Origin: Salvelinus alpinus
Taxonomy: Eukaryota; Chordata; Actinopteri; Salmoniformes; Salmonidae
Assembly: GCF_045679555.1 (NCBI RefSeq)
Contig: NC_092091.1
Coordinates: 15,461,572 to 15,525,571 of the forward strand
Direction of reading: 5' to 3'
DNA: 64,000 nucleotides
The translations under genes were made by a program, and so were the position numbers. Position 1 is the first letter of the stretch, and each line of letters opens with the position of its first letter. Shown one piece after another: positions 50,025 through 60,679 of the stretch. The notes beneath the pieces were generated by a model that saw only the letters and a list, made by a program, of their open reading frames with translations, had not been told where the DNA came from and searched no databases.

Positions 50025-52231
50025 TTACAAAAAAACATACATACTGCAGACAGAAGTCAGAATGACAAACGGTTGGAAGTATTGGGGAGTTCCATTGCTT
50101 TGGACAAAGTTGGGGAAGGAGTTTAGAGTAATGGAGGACTGACATGGTTTGTCAGAGTAGCACAAACAGTCAAATCTGTCAGCAAACCAGTCAATCTCAT
50201 ATTGGGACATTTCACCCTTCACAGCCAGATTGCCTGTTTTATATCTCTTGATCTGGAAGGTATATGGGTTGAGGTGTAGGTAGTCGTCTCTGTCCCAGTG
50301 CTTTCTTATGCATCGGCCATTCGCCCGACACAAAGCCTCGCTGCACAGCCGCGATGCTGTGGAAACATTCAAGATGTATGGATTCATGATCTTCTCCAGG
50401 TGGCGTCTGGCATTGAAACAGGAGTCCTGTGAAAAGTTAAGGGCAGAATGATAAAGTGCTTTTGTTGTGTTTACATTAAATACTTGATTAAATGCATTTA
50501 GGTGTTAAAGATGTATGGATTGTTCTTAGAAGCATATGAAATAGATCTGTATAGAAATAAGGAGCATACCTCTGAGTCAGTGACGTTCATGTCTCCCCAG
50601 GAGATCACCCCAGCCGCTCCCAGGGCAGCTGCCTCCCCAATGGTGTTAACCAGGTCATACTGGAAACCACAGAGTTACAAAGCCATAAGGGAAAATCACT
50701 ATGACACAATACACCCCCACCAAGTCATTTAAAAGATACAAATCACACCAAGTCATTTAAAGGATACACATTTTGCCAAGACAAAACACTAGCACTTCAA
50801 ACACACTTCAAACAATAACATGAGAGAAAATGAGACTAAACAAAGTTGTCATGTTGGTAGAACAGAGGATTAAAGAAAAAGATAGAGAGATCACTATGAT
50901 TTTTTAGCTCTACTCTTGAGACATTTAGGCCAGGGGTCGGCAAAAGGTTTTTAGCAACAACAACAAAAGTTTTTAGCAACATAAAAAATCACCAGGATTC
51001 CAGTAAAACATTTGTTTCATTTAGGAAATCTATTAAATTATTCCCACAAATATAATAAGAGACATATGTGATCAAGGTATGAAAGTATTGTTCTTTTGAA
51101 ATACAATCTCTTTTTGGGCTTAGTTGTGGTCAATTATGCAGTGTACAAATTATTATAATTAAGTTCCATCCTCTCCCACGGCTGAATCTAGTTGCAGACC
51201 CCTGGTTTAGGCTATGTCTGGTTTTAGGCCAGTTAGTGTGCTGTCAGGTACAGAAATCGTTTTCAGATCTCTTGACAGTGTTCACTGACCTCTGACATGT
51301 AGTCATCACCACTGTCTTTGAAAACTGGGCGGATGTAGGCGTAGACAGGAATGGCGTAACTTTGGTTGGGGAGCATGGATACTCTCATAGCTTCCTGAAT
51401 GCGGTGGCGGACAAATAGGCGGGCTTGGTAGGAATCTCTCAGGATCAGCTCCAGATAGATGGATGGATAAAGAGCAGTGGACTCCTTCCATAGCCACATC
51501 AACTCATCGTTCCTCTCTTGCTCAAGCTCAGGACAACTCCCAGAATAATCACTCATATCCTGGTTGTAGTCGTAGTTGTAACAGTCCGGGTACAGATAGT
51601 ATCCCCAAAGCCTGTTGGGTCTTAGCCTCTTCCCAACCAAGAGAGATCGGAGAAAGTATCGCTTTGCTGCTCGCTCAAACACTATCTTGGCTCTGTCTTC
51701 GGCCTCGTCGTCGGATAAGGTTGGGGTCTTGGTTTTCACAGTCTCAATTGAGAGATCTCGATAGATGTCCTTGCTGCCCCAGTTCCGGACCCACTGTGGT
51801 CGCCACTCCTCAAAGTCAAGGATGGCGAGGCCCGGTTGGTCTTCGGGGATGTAGTATTCAATGTCATCTTCGGCCTGCTCACGGTGTTCCTGGAAATCAA
51901 TCAGCTGTGGAAGGCCTTCGTCATACATTTCCCCTGTGTCCTCGTCCACGTAGGGGAAGAGGCCGAAACGGTCAGTGTAGAAAATGGAGATGCTTTGGTT
52001 GGTGGCAGACTTCAAAGTGCTGCTCACTAACTGGAAGTGGGAGAGGTTGAGACCCACGCCAAATCTGGTCTCGCAGAGTTCTGTGGGAGCGTTCCACATG
52101 AATAGGAAGGGGTAGTCAGGATCTACAGGTGGGTCTGTTTTAGGTAGTGCCCAGTTAGTTCCCAGCAGAGTCATGAGAAAAAAACATTCCACGAAGTGCA
52201 GTCCACGAAAGGAGACCCTGTCCAGATTCAT
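50025..52231 (-). CDS. SPAM1/PH-20-like hyaluronidase (GH56), three coding exons
   Basis: Exons on the minus strand: 52231-51290 (314 codons), 50659-50570 (30 codons) and 50426-50025 (133 codons plus TAA), all joined in phase 0 with GT-AG borders; 477 residues, similar to family members (about 480-510). Hyaluronidases of this family cut hyaluronan at beta-1,4 bonds. Seen: signal-like N-terminus ([13 protein letters not shown]), [22 protein letters not shown], the catalytic Asp-x-Glu at 139 and 141 in [59 protein letters not shown], an EGF-like cysteine-rich end ([21 protein letters not shown]), and a hydrophobic C-terminus compatible with a GPI signal. The usual DWE is DFE here. Synteny with hyal4, gpr37 and pot1 and closeness to SPAM1 support the call; fish names vary (spam1, hyal6), so I give no symbol. 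Confidence 0.9.
50690..50875. repeat. Intron segment duplicated upstream of the gene (empty site for the MITE at 53871)
   Basis: CACCAAGTCATTTAAA occurs twice at 50718-50770. The following stretch, from CCAAGACAAAACACTA (50777) to GAACAGAGGATTAAAG (about 50873), is repeated at 53856-54206, where it is interrupted by a MITE. Here the sequence is continuous. Confidence 0.85.
50931..51204. mobile_element. hAT-type MITE in intron 1 of the SPAM1-like gene
   Basis: Ends CAGGGGTCGGCAA and GTTGCAGACCCCTG are inverted repeats; flanks ATTTAGGC (50923-50930) and GTTTAGGC (51205-51212) are the 8-bp target duplication with one difference. No coding. Confidence 0.82.
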
Positions 52232-53207
52232 TTTTAACTCTGTGTCTTATTCCTTAAGATGGGAAAACAGAGCATAATCAGTCAAAGTTATTGTGAGTAA
52301 TGTTTTGGAGCAGTATCAATAGAAAGCACATCAGACCCAGATTAAAGTAGGTAAATGTGTTCTGCACTACCTTTCTTTTCAAAGCAGATTTCCTTTCAAA
52401 GAACAAGTATTTGTTTTTGTTTGATGTAATTTTGGCAAATACAAACATAACTGTGACATCATTGATCAGCATTCTATCCTGCACCATCTACTCAAAAAAG
52501 CTTTACATTTTGAAGTGTTCAATTCAATAAAAAATAATTACATTTTTCTGTGAGGGAACATCTTGTGTGGAGTGGAAAATACAACCAAACACTGCACAAA
52601 TTGTAAAAATAGAAGTAATAGTCAAAATGGAGGCAATAGAGAATGACATCAGCACAAAACTAAGCACATTGTATTCAATCATATCTGTGATTTCTCAACT
52701 GCTGAAAATGACCACCCCATTTCCCCTGCAGTAGAGGTAAGAATAATAAGACATTCCATTATTATGTAAAGGGTAAAGATCTGATCTTTGTTCTGTTTTT
52801 CTCTTTCCTCAAGAACACCCGTTGGCACTTGTACTATTTCACAATGTATTGCAACTGGAAGAGTGGGCATTGGAGTTGATGATCATTGATTAGCAATGCC
52901 TGACGTGTGAATTAGAGCTCGGTGATATGGACAAAAATTGCCTGAATTTATGTGATTATGATAAATAGAACGATACATTTATAGCATTAATGTGCATCAC
53001 ATATATATATATATATATATATATTTTATATACTTTAAACTACAAATAGTTTGATGGTTGAAGTCATCAATTGTAAAATGAACAGTCACCCATATTAACA
53101 AACGAATTTCACATTTCTGTAGTAAATGCTACTTATTTTAATGAAGGATATCTGCAAAATGTCTGCGATAAGTGATTGGTATGGTCAGAGTTTATTGTCC
53201 CAGTTCT
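52232..53207. other. Upstream region of the SPAM1-like gene
   Basis: A possible splice acceptor (TTTTCCCATCTTAAG on the minus strand, about 52253) lies just ahead of the ATG. 52998-53024 is an (AT)n run. 52858-52912 is an inverted match to 53622-53672. No further gene. Confidence 0.45.
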
Positions 53208-53437
53208 ACACTCTTAGAAAAAAGGGTTCCAAAAGGGCTCTGCGGCTGTCCACATAAGATAACACTTTTTGGTTCCAGGAAGAACCCTTATTGGTTCAAG
53301 GTAGAACTATTTTGGGTTCCATGTAGAACCATCTGTGGAAAGGGTTCTACATGGAACCCAAAATAGTTCTACCTGGAACCAAAAGGGGTTCTTCAAAGGG
53401 TTCTCCTATGAGGACAGCCTCTTTTTCTAAGAGTGTA
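53208..53437. mobile_element. Palindromic MITE
   Basis: TACACTCTTAGAAAAAAGGG at the left and CTTTTTCTAAGAGTGTA at the right are inverted; inner arms (GGTAGAACTATTTTGGGTTC and GAACCCAAAATAGTTCTACC) are perfect complements around a 30-bp centre. Terminal TA fits insertion at TA. 230 bp, non-coding. Confidence 0.88.
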
Positions 53438-53451
53438 CATGTATCTCTCAC

Positions 53452-53570
53452 CTGAACTAATTCGGATGGTGGTTGTCCTGGAATAAAGTCACATCCAGTT
53501 AAGCTGTCTCGTGTCCAAGTCTTTTCTTTAATATAGCTGATGTTCCACTCTCTGAAACCTACAAACGGCG
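53452..53570 (-). other. Possible 5' untranslated exon of the SPAM1-like gene
   Basis: On the minus strand the segment ends in a good donor, TTAGTTCAG|GTGAGAGAT, at 53452/53451, and the coding exon has an acceptor candidate near 52253. There is no open frame. The exon's 5' limit is unknown. Evidence is splice motifs only. Confidence 0.3.
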
Positions 53571-53621
53571 CGTTGCATTACCACCATCTCAATTAGTTTA
53601 CATGGCAGACAGGAATTTAGA

Positions 53622-53672
53622 CACACGTCAGGCATTACTAATCAATGATCATCAACTCCAATTCCCACTCTT
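53622..53672. repeat. Inverted partner of 52858-52912
   Basis: The stretch from CGTCAGGCATTACTAATCAA to CCCACTCTTA is the reverse complement of 52858-52912 with about three differences. The two are about 700 bp apart. Function unknown. Confidence 0.75.
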
Positions 53673-53870
53673 ACACACCAATGGAATTACCCACCAGAGG
53701 CACATTCCTCACATTAAATCACTATACTTTATATTTTATTATGGGTCATGAAATTGGAACTTATGTCACAACAGCCACAGGTGGCTTGACTTCAATGTTT
53801 TATCAGCACACATCTCAACAAGGCTAGAGAAAGGACAAGAGACAGGCGATCACTGACCAAGACAAAACAC

Positions 53871-54123
53871 TACAGATGTAGGATCTTAATTTGATCGCTC
53901 TTTTGTTTCTGAGAATTTTCCTGCACATCAGGAAATGCAAACTTGTAATGTATTCAAGGTTTAAAAATGCTTCTAAAGTTTGTCATTTCCACTTTGAAAA
54001 ATGAATCAACCCCTACTAAAATGTCCATTAATTATAATCCACATAATAATTCACATTTCCTTTTGCTGCAGGATTATTTTCCTGCTGTTGCGAACTGGCT
54101 AAAATTAAGATCCTACATCTATA
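53871..54123. mobile_element. MITE inserted at TA (filled site)
   Basis: Ends TACAGATGTAGGATCTTAAT and AAATTAAGATCCTACATCTA are inverted repeats; TA duplicated at both ends. The flanks match continuous sequence at 50777-50875, which shows the site before insertion. About 250 bp; the middle is partly palindromic. Confidence 0.9.
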
Positions 54124-54448
54124 CCACTTCAAACATACTTCAAACAATAACATAAGAGAAAATGAGATGAAACAAAGTTGTCAAGCTGGTAGAACAAAGG
54201 ATTAAAGGTTACAACATGAATGTGCACACACCTGTTCCAGGGATTCTCACACAAACGCCTTGCAATCCAGCACACTCTGTATTTCCCCTTCTCCTGCTCA
54301 AAATGTTTGATCCCTTACTACAAACCTCACCCCAGGTCTCATCTGGGAAATTTAAATAGTGTGTCTCTAAATACGTTCTGCAATAGCTTTGAGCGTAGCT
54401 TGGTGTTACAAAGCAAACGCTTACGTAACCTTGTCAGCACAGAGAAGA

Positions 54449-54748
54449 CAGACTTTGATTTATATGCTAGGTCTTGTGACTCCCTCAGGGGGTTCTATTT
54501 ATTGGGATTCGTTGATATGAACAGGTTTAAAATGACCTTTTCTGTGCCTGGAGGGGGGTATGAGGAAACATGTTTATCACAACAATGTGTGGACACCTCC
54601 AAATATCCTTGCTATGTGTCATGATTTGATTTGATTTGTCCCTAGTATCTTTCCCTCAATATGCTTGGTCAGTTTAAGTTGGAAATGTACTGCTGAGTAA
54701 TTGTACATACGTAGCCAGTAATTTCATCATATAGATCGAATCTGTTAA
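54449..54748 (+). repeat. Unclassified dispersed repeat, copy B
   Basis: Inverted, near-identical partner of 22413-22717. Within the first 175 bp only about three positions differ. A short TTTGATTTGATTTG block at 54630 differs from copy A. It contains a small open frame ([18 protein letters not shown]...) which is also open in copy A. Confidence 0.8.
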
Positions 54749-55557
54749 TTCTTTGGAGTCTAAGACATTGGGGGAGGGGGGGGTGCTAAGTTGAAATCTG
54801 GATTTGTTTTTAGATGGTCATACTATGGATCATTTAGCTATTTGATTTGGAATTTTAGGACCTTTTATGTCTTTTAGGTCTAAAAAATCTATATATATAT
54901 ATTTAAAAAATGTAAGAAAATATTGATTTTGGCCTTCACTAAAGCCCATAGAATCACATTGAATAACACATTCATAAATGGAAAAAAGGACAGTCCAAAA
55001 ATAAATCATAAGAAACAAGGTTTTGAAGTGTTTGTCTTAATTCTAGGAGACTCAGGAAATATAACTCAGGAAATATATGTATTTTTTCTACACATATTTA
55101 ACCCCTTTTTTGGGTAGGCACAAAACTTTTTTTTATTTTTTTACCTGTAGCGGTTAGCTTAGAGCAAAGAGCAGTCATAGAGCAAAATGGAGAACATCAT
55201 TCGTGAGAGTCTCCCCCTTTCAAAAGACTGGTCATAATAGCTCAAGCCCTTCGGACACAACAGACGTTTTTGTGAGAAGACTGATTTTCGGGATGTCTCA
55301 TGGTCTGACAAACACTGTTCTAGCTTTGCCACCTTTCACCACAGTTGTGGAAGTGCGACAGGCAGATGTGGTGGATTGAGACGCATCCAATGCAAAAAAA
55401 CATCTCTATCTTAAACTGACGGATTTTGATTGGGATTTTTTTGTTATGCACCGGTGCGTCAATCAACTCTAAGGGGTTAAAACACACTATTTCATCAACT
55501 TAATTATCACAGTAGCATTACTCAAAGCCCCTCAAAGGTTATGGGGTTAAAGGTTAC
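54749..55557. other. Intergenic, no gene recognised
   Basis: AT-rich, with a G-run near 54771 and an (AT)n at 54887. No gene was recognised. Confidence 0.45.
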
Positions 55558-55884
55558 TATCACGTTTCAGGTAAGACCCAAATGCAGACTGTGTTGAAGT
55601 AACAATGTTTATTACAGAAACAGGGGCAGGCAAACGGCAGGCAGGGGTTGATAATCCAGAGTAGTGGCAAAGGCACAGGACGGCAGGCAGGCTCAGGGTC
55701 AGGGGCAGGCAGAGTGGTCAGGCAGGCAGGCTCAGAGTCAGGACAGGCAAAGGTCAAAACCAGGAGAGCGAGAAAAAGAGACTGGGGAAAAACAGGAGCT
55801 GAGACAAAATGCTGGTTGACTTGACAAATAAGACAAACTGGCAACAGACAAACAGAGAACACAGGTATAAGTACCCAGGCATGA
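55558..55884 (-). mobile_element. LTR-like element (minus orientation)
   Basis: On the minus strand it runs from TGTCATGCCTGGGTACTTAT through repeated CCTGCCTG/CCCTGACC words to AATAAACATTGTTACTTC and ends ACCTGAAACGTGATA. The TG start, the AATAAA position about 45 bp from the end and CTGCATTTGGGTCTTACC suggest a retrotransposon LTR. No target duplication was found, so it may be truncated. Confidence 0.6.
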
Positions 55885-55913
55885 CAGTTACAGGCTCTGC
55901 ATACTGTCCAAAG

Positions 55914-56078
55914 CAGGCCTCTCCAACCCTGTTCCTAGAGAGCTACCGTCCTGTAGGTTTTCACTCCAACCCTAATCTAGCACACTTGAATCTAATAATA
56001 AACTGGATAGTTACAACTGTGGTTGGAGCAAAAACCTACTGGAGGGTAGCTCTCTCAGAACAGGGTTTGAGAGCCCTG
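55914..56078. mobile_element. hAT-type MITE with 8-bp duplication
   Basis: Arms CAGGCCTCTCCAACCCTGTT and AACAGGGTTTGAGAGCCCTG are inverted repeats and continue inward for about 55 bp. Flanks GTCCAAAG (55906-55913) and GTCCAAGG (56079-56086) differ at one base. Confidence 0.87.
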
Positions 56079-56086
56079 GTCCAAGG

Positions 56087-57381
56087 GATACCAAATAATG
56101 GGCATATAATTCTAGGCAGAGTTGCAAAGAAAAAGCCATATCTCAGACTGGCCAATAAAAAGAAAAGGTTAAGATGGGCAAAATACGGCCGCGACCGGGA
56201 GGTCCGTGGGGCGACGCACAATTGGGCTAGCGTCGTCCGGGTTAGGGAGGGTTTGGCCGGTAGGGATATCCTTGTCTCATCGCGCTCCAGCGACTCCTGT
56301 GGCGGGCCGGGCGCAGTGCGCGCTAACCAAGGGGGCCAGGTGCACGGTGTTTCCTCCGACACATTGGTGCGGCTGACTTCCGGGTTGGAGGCGCGCTGTG
56401 TTAAGAAGCAGTGCGGCTTGGTTGGGTTGTGTTTCGGAGGACGCATGGCTTTCGACCTTCGTCTCTCCCGAGCCCGTACGGGAGTTGTAGCGATGAGACA
56501 AGATAGTAATTACTAGCGATTGGATACCACGAAAATTGGGGAGAAAAGGGGATAAATAAATTTAAAAAATAAAATAAAAAAAAACAGATGGGCAAAATAA
56601 CACAGACACTGGACAGAGGAACTCTGCCTAGAAGGCCAGCATCCCGGAGTCGCCTCTTCACTGTTGACGTTGAGGCTGGTGTTTTACGGGTACTATTTAA
56701 TGAAGCTGCCAGTTGAGGACTTGCGAGACGTCTGTTTCTCAAAATAGACACTATAATGTACTTGTCCTCTTACTCAGTTGTGCACCGAGGCCTCCCATTC
56801 CTCTTTCTATTCTGGTTAGAGCCAGTTTGCGCTGTTCTGTGAAGGGAGTAGTACACAGCGTTGTACGAGATCTTCAGTTTCTTGGCAATTTCTCGCATGG
56901 AGTAGCCTTCATTTCTCAGAACAAGAATAGACTGACGAGTTTCAGAAGAAAATTATTTGTTTATGACCATTTTGAGCCTGTAATCAGACCCACAAATATG
57001 ATACTCCAGATACTCAACCACTCTAAAAAAGGCCAGTTGTATTGCTTCTTTAATCAGAACAACAGTTTTCAGTTGTGCTAACATAATTGCAAAAGGGTTT
57101 TCTAATGATTAATTAGCCTTTTAAAATGATAAACTTGGATTAGCTAACACAACGTGCCATTGGAACACAGGAGTGATGGTTGCTGATAATGGGCCTCTGT
57201 ACACCTATGTAGATATTCCATTAAAAATCAGCCGCTTCCAGCTACAATAGTCATTTACAACATTAACAATGTCTACACTGTATTTCTGATCAATTTGATG
57301 TTATTTTAATGGACAAAAAATTTGCTTTTCTTTCAAAAACAAGGACATTTCTAATTAACCCCAAACTTTTGAACGGTAGTG
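56087..57381 (-). mobile_element. Truncated Tc1-like transposon with SINE inserted
   Basis: The right end CCCCAAACTTTTGAACGGTA plus GTG at 57381 is a known fish Tc1 terminus. On the minus strand from 56972 the transposase N-terminus is readable (ILVLRNEGYSMREIAKKLKI, a helix-turn-helix, and VKRRLRDAGLLGR), with stop codons. The catalytic domain and left inverted repeat are missing, the sequence ending at the MITE border. A SINE is inserted at 56186-56585. Confidence 0.82.
56186..56585 (+). mobile_element. 5'-truncated SINE with 14-bp target duplication
   Basis: AGATGGGCAAAATA flanks it at 56172-56185 and 56586-56599 exactly. Body as in the minus-strand copy at 10890-11337 (GACCGGGAGGTCC, GCGACTCCTGTGGCGGGCC, GAGCCCGTACGGGAGTTGTA) but without the tRNA head; it ends in an A-rich tail (56550-56585). 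The truncation with intact target duplication is typical of incomplete LINE-driven retrotransposition. Confidence 0.93.
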
Positions 57382-58712
57382 TCTATCAACCAATACAGCA
57401 GATCCTGTACATTTCTGTGAAACTGCTGCTTTTACTGATATCTGGTCTCCTATCTCGTTTCTGCCCTCTGGAAAACACAGATGCCCTTCAAGGCCCCTGA
57501 CCTCTGGAGTGTGCCGAGGATATCAGTGTTTGTCTGCAGTTATCAGCCTAACACATTGCGTGTAAGAGAAGGAATATGTCCAAATACACATGCAATAGAA
57601 TCCAAACTTTAAGGCTCACTTTCAGGGCCACTTTAAGGGACTGTTAAAGGGCTACTAAGGGCCAATTAAAAACCATTCTCAATGGAGAATCTTCATTGAT
57701 ACGTTGTCAATTGGAAAATAGTCATCCATGTTTATTTCTTGATATCAGCCTCCATATAATGCCATTTAATTAAGTTTCTTAGCTTTGAAGCAGAATGTAC
57801 AAACAAATTGATGTATCCAAAATGATCGATTTTAATTTTTTTCATTCAAGCAACTCTTGTCATATGTTGCATATAATCCTTGTGTATTTGGATTACAATC
57901 TTGGAATCTTAAGTGCGGTCTAGGCAAAAGCACAACAGAGCTACTATAGCTGAGATGGCTGAGATTATGAAATCATCCACATTGAGATGGATTTGTCTAC
58001 AGTGAAACCACAGTCACATAACGAAATAAATTGTATGAACTACTTACATGAGCCACTTGTCCATACACATAAAACATGAAAAAAAAGTGAGTTAAGCAAT
58101 CCAAAAAGAAATGTTGGCGGCTATCAAAATGCTGACATGCCTTATGTTGATGCCAAGTCAATTATGACTCTAGCCCTTGGTGCTTCACAGAAAGAAGATC
58201 TGGAGTACATTTGTACAGTGCCATCGTGCATGGGTAAAGAACAACATGGATACAATTGGCAAGATTTGAAACATTTCTGTTCTTTACATTAAAATAACGT
58301 ATAGTCCATATACATAATGGTTTTACAGTCCAGTTTAGCATAACAATTGTACATCAAAATTATTTTACAGTTTCACACATTTCAAGAGTAACCTGGGTAG
58401 AAGACACTCACTTTGGTGTTGCAAGAAAATACCTTCTGACTCTCCGACAGTAAACTACTAACTAAGGAGGACAGGCAAAAGGTGTTGACATTACATACAT
58501 TGTCTCTTCCATTTCTGCTCAGTGTTAACCCCTGCCTACCTGAGCTTCAATGTCAGAGTGATACGTAAGGCTGTGGGTTCTTTTGAACATACACCTGTGA
58601 ATCGATGAGATGTCGAGTTTAAATATAACTTGAACACCAATGTTTGCAAAAAGTTGTGGGAAGGAAACAGCTGGCAACCTCCATAGTGCCTCTGTTACAC
58701 AATGTTCCTATA
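57382..58712. other. Intergenic, no gene recognised
   Basis: No exon, RNA or repeat family was recognised. Confidence 0.45.
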
Positions 58713-58717
58713 CGTTG

Positions 58718-59223
58718 TGTCAGGTTTTGGCCAAGACTGTTCGGGTTTTTGGTCACTAGATGTCCCCATTGCACCTTTTTTGTACCTTTTGTTTTTCTTG
58801 CTCCAATTATTGTTTGCACCTGTAGGTCATTCCCTTGTTAGTATTTAATCCCTGTGTGTTCCTTAGTTCCTTGCTCTGTGTTTGTAAGTTAGCACCCAGC
58901 CCCAGCCCAAGCCTTGTTTTATTCAGTGTTTTCTCTTGTTGGATTTTCCAGAGGTTCTCTGGTTTAGTTTTGTGTGTTATTTGAGTAGTCTTTTGAGGTT
59001 TGTTTTTCCCTGCTGTTTTTTACCACTTTGTGGAGTTTCTTTAGTATTTTGGAGGATTTCCATTTTTGTGCTTTTTGGCTTGATTTTTGGACATTGTGGT
59101 TTTAGTTTCTTTGCCTGGAGATTTTGTTCTTTATTAAACCACTATCGCTAGTACTGCTGTGTCTGCCTCATCTTCTGGGTTCTGACGATTATTAGTGACT
59201 GTTTCTCGCACCGGGTCCTGACA
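58718..59223 (+). mobile_element. Solo LTR
   Basis: Starts TGTCAGGTTTTGG and ends GGGTCCTGACA, with a perfect 5-bp target duplication CGTTG (58713-58717 and 59224-59228). T-rich throughout. The 506-bp length, inverted TGTCAGG/CCTGACA ends and 5-bp duplication fit a gypsy-like LTR left after recombination. Confidence 0.88.
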
Positions 59224-59228
59224 CGTTG

Positions 59229-59964
59229 CCTACTAAACAGGGCCCGTGGAAGGCCACGGGGCCCGAACGTGATGTGGTTCGGAAACTTTTCCATGTAGAT
59301 ATGTAACAGTATAGCTTCCGTCCCTCTCCTCGCCCCTAACCAGGGACCCTCTGCACACATCGACAACAGCCACCCTCGAAGCGTCGTTACACAATCGCAC
59401 CACAAAAGCTGTGGCCCTTGCAGAGCAAGAAGAATAACTACTTCAGGTCTCAGAGCGAGTGACGTCACCCGATTGAAATGCTATTAGCGCACACCACCGC
59501 TAACTAGATAGTCATTTCACATCGGTTACAGATACACCAATTTGTTATAGGCTTTTTCAAATTGCACTGTGCCATGGAACTTTTTAAAACTTTATTGTTC
59601 CTCCAGTAGTCAAATTAGATAATCCGTTCAAATGAATTTAAAAAAATTAAAAACTTTGCATTGTGGAAATACCAAGCTTATTGCTAGATGAAACTGCACA
59701 GTATTAGGGGAGACTGGAGCAAGAGTCCCAGATATCATTAAATTGTCAGAGCTTACAATACTACCAATAGTGATGGTGTTTTGTGTGAATTAATAGGGCT
59801 TGGATGTTACCTTACTCTCAGCAAATACATGCCGTTGCTGGCAAAGGGAGCAGCGCATGCCTAATGGCAAAATGTCAAAAAACAGCCCGCAGTTTATATT
59901 GATCCTAATATATAGTAAGGCTTAATGATAGCATAAAGTAGGTTTGATGACAGGATATGCATTT
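59229..59964. other. Intergenic, no gene recognised
   Basis: No feature, except a minus-strand AATAAA at 59596-59591 which could be a distant hyal4 poly(A) signal. Confidence 0.4.
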
Positions 59965-60110
59965 AGGGTGGCAGGTAGCCTAGCAGTTAGAGCATTGGAC
60001 CAGTAACTGAAAGGTTGTTAGTTTCAATCCCTGAGCTGACAAGGTGGTCAAGTGAAGTGTTACCCATTATAGTGAAGGACCCCAGTTGAAAAATGACACA
60101 GCATTGCATG
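59965..60110 (+). mobile_element. tRNA-derived SINE fragment
   Basis: GGCAGGTAGCCTAGCAGTTA (A box region) followed by a degraded B box (GTTTCAATCCC) and GAGCTGACAAGG. The same head family as 61540-61728 but on the + strand and more decayed. It lies about 100 bp from the hyal4 stop. Confidence 0.75.
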
Positions 60111-60204
60111 AAAGCAGTTCCCATGGCAGTGACTTCAAGCTCTGTCTCCCCTACCGCAAATAACACATGGCACTTAAAGTGCTATCATCATACAACAGTC
60201 CCCA

Positions 60205-60643
60205 CTAAGGATATAAGTTCAATAGGAGGAGCAACACCACCAAGCTAAGGGTGTTCCCAGTTCGTGAAGCCGCACTTTCCCTCTGCTCCTCCTCCCCCTC
60301 TCCCCCCTCCTCATCCTCCTCTTCTTCCACCACCTTGTTCAGGCTGTCACACTTCTCCCCGGTGTGTCCCTCATAGCAGTGACAGCGGAACCTCTCGGCC
60401 AGTAGTTGGAGCTCGTGCTGCGAGTGCCAGCCAGTGACCACAAAGTCCCCTTCCCCTGAGGGCTGGATGTGGTAGCTGTCTCCGCTCAGGTGGAGGTAGT
60501 ACGGGGCGTGGAGGTCCCTGCGGACACAGCGGCCGTTGCTCTGGCACAGGAAGTCACTGCAGACCTCTGCAGCCCGTGTCACATTGGTGATGTACTGACC
60601 CAGGCGCTGGTTCAGGAAGGACTTCACCTTTGTGCAGTTGTGC

Positions 60644-60679
<36 letters not shown>

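Noticed and set aside
51463-52050. 195-codon plus-strand frame
   Set aside because: It is the shadow of the SPAM1-like coding exon on the other strand.
55809-56516. 235-codon plus-strand frame
   Set aside because: It runs through an LTR, a MITE, a Tc1 relic and a SINE; no single gene makes sense of it.
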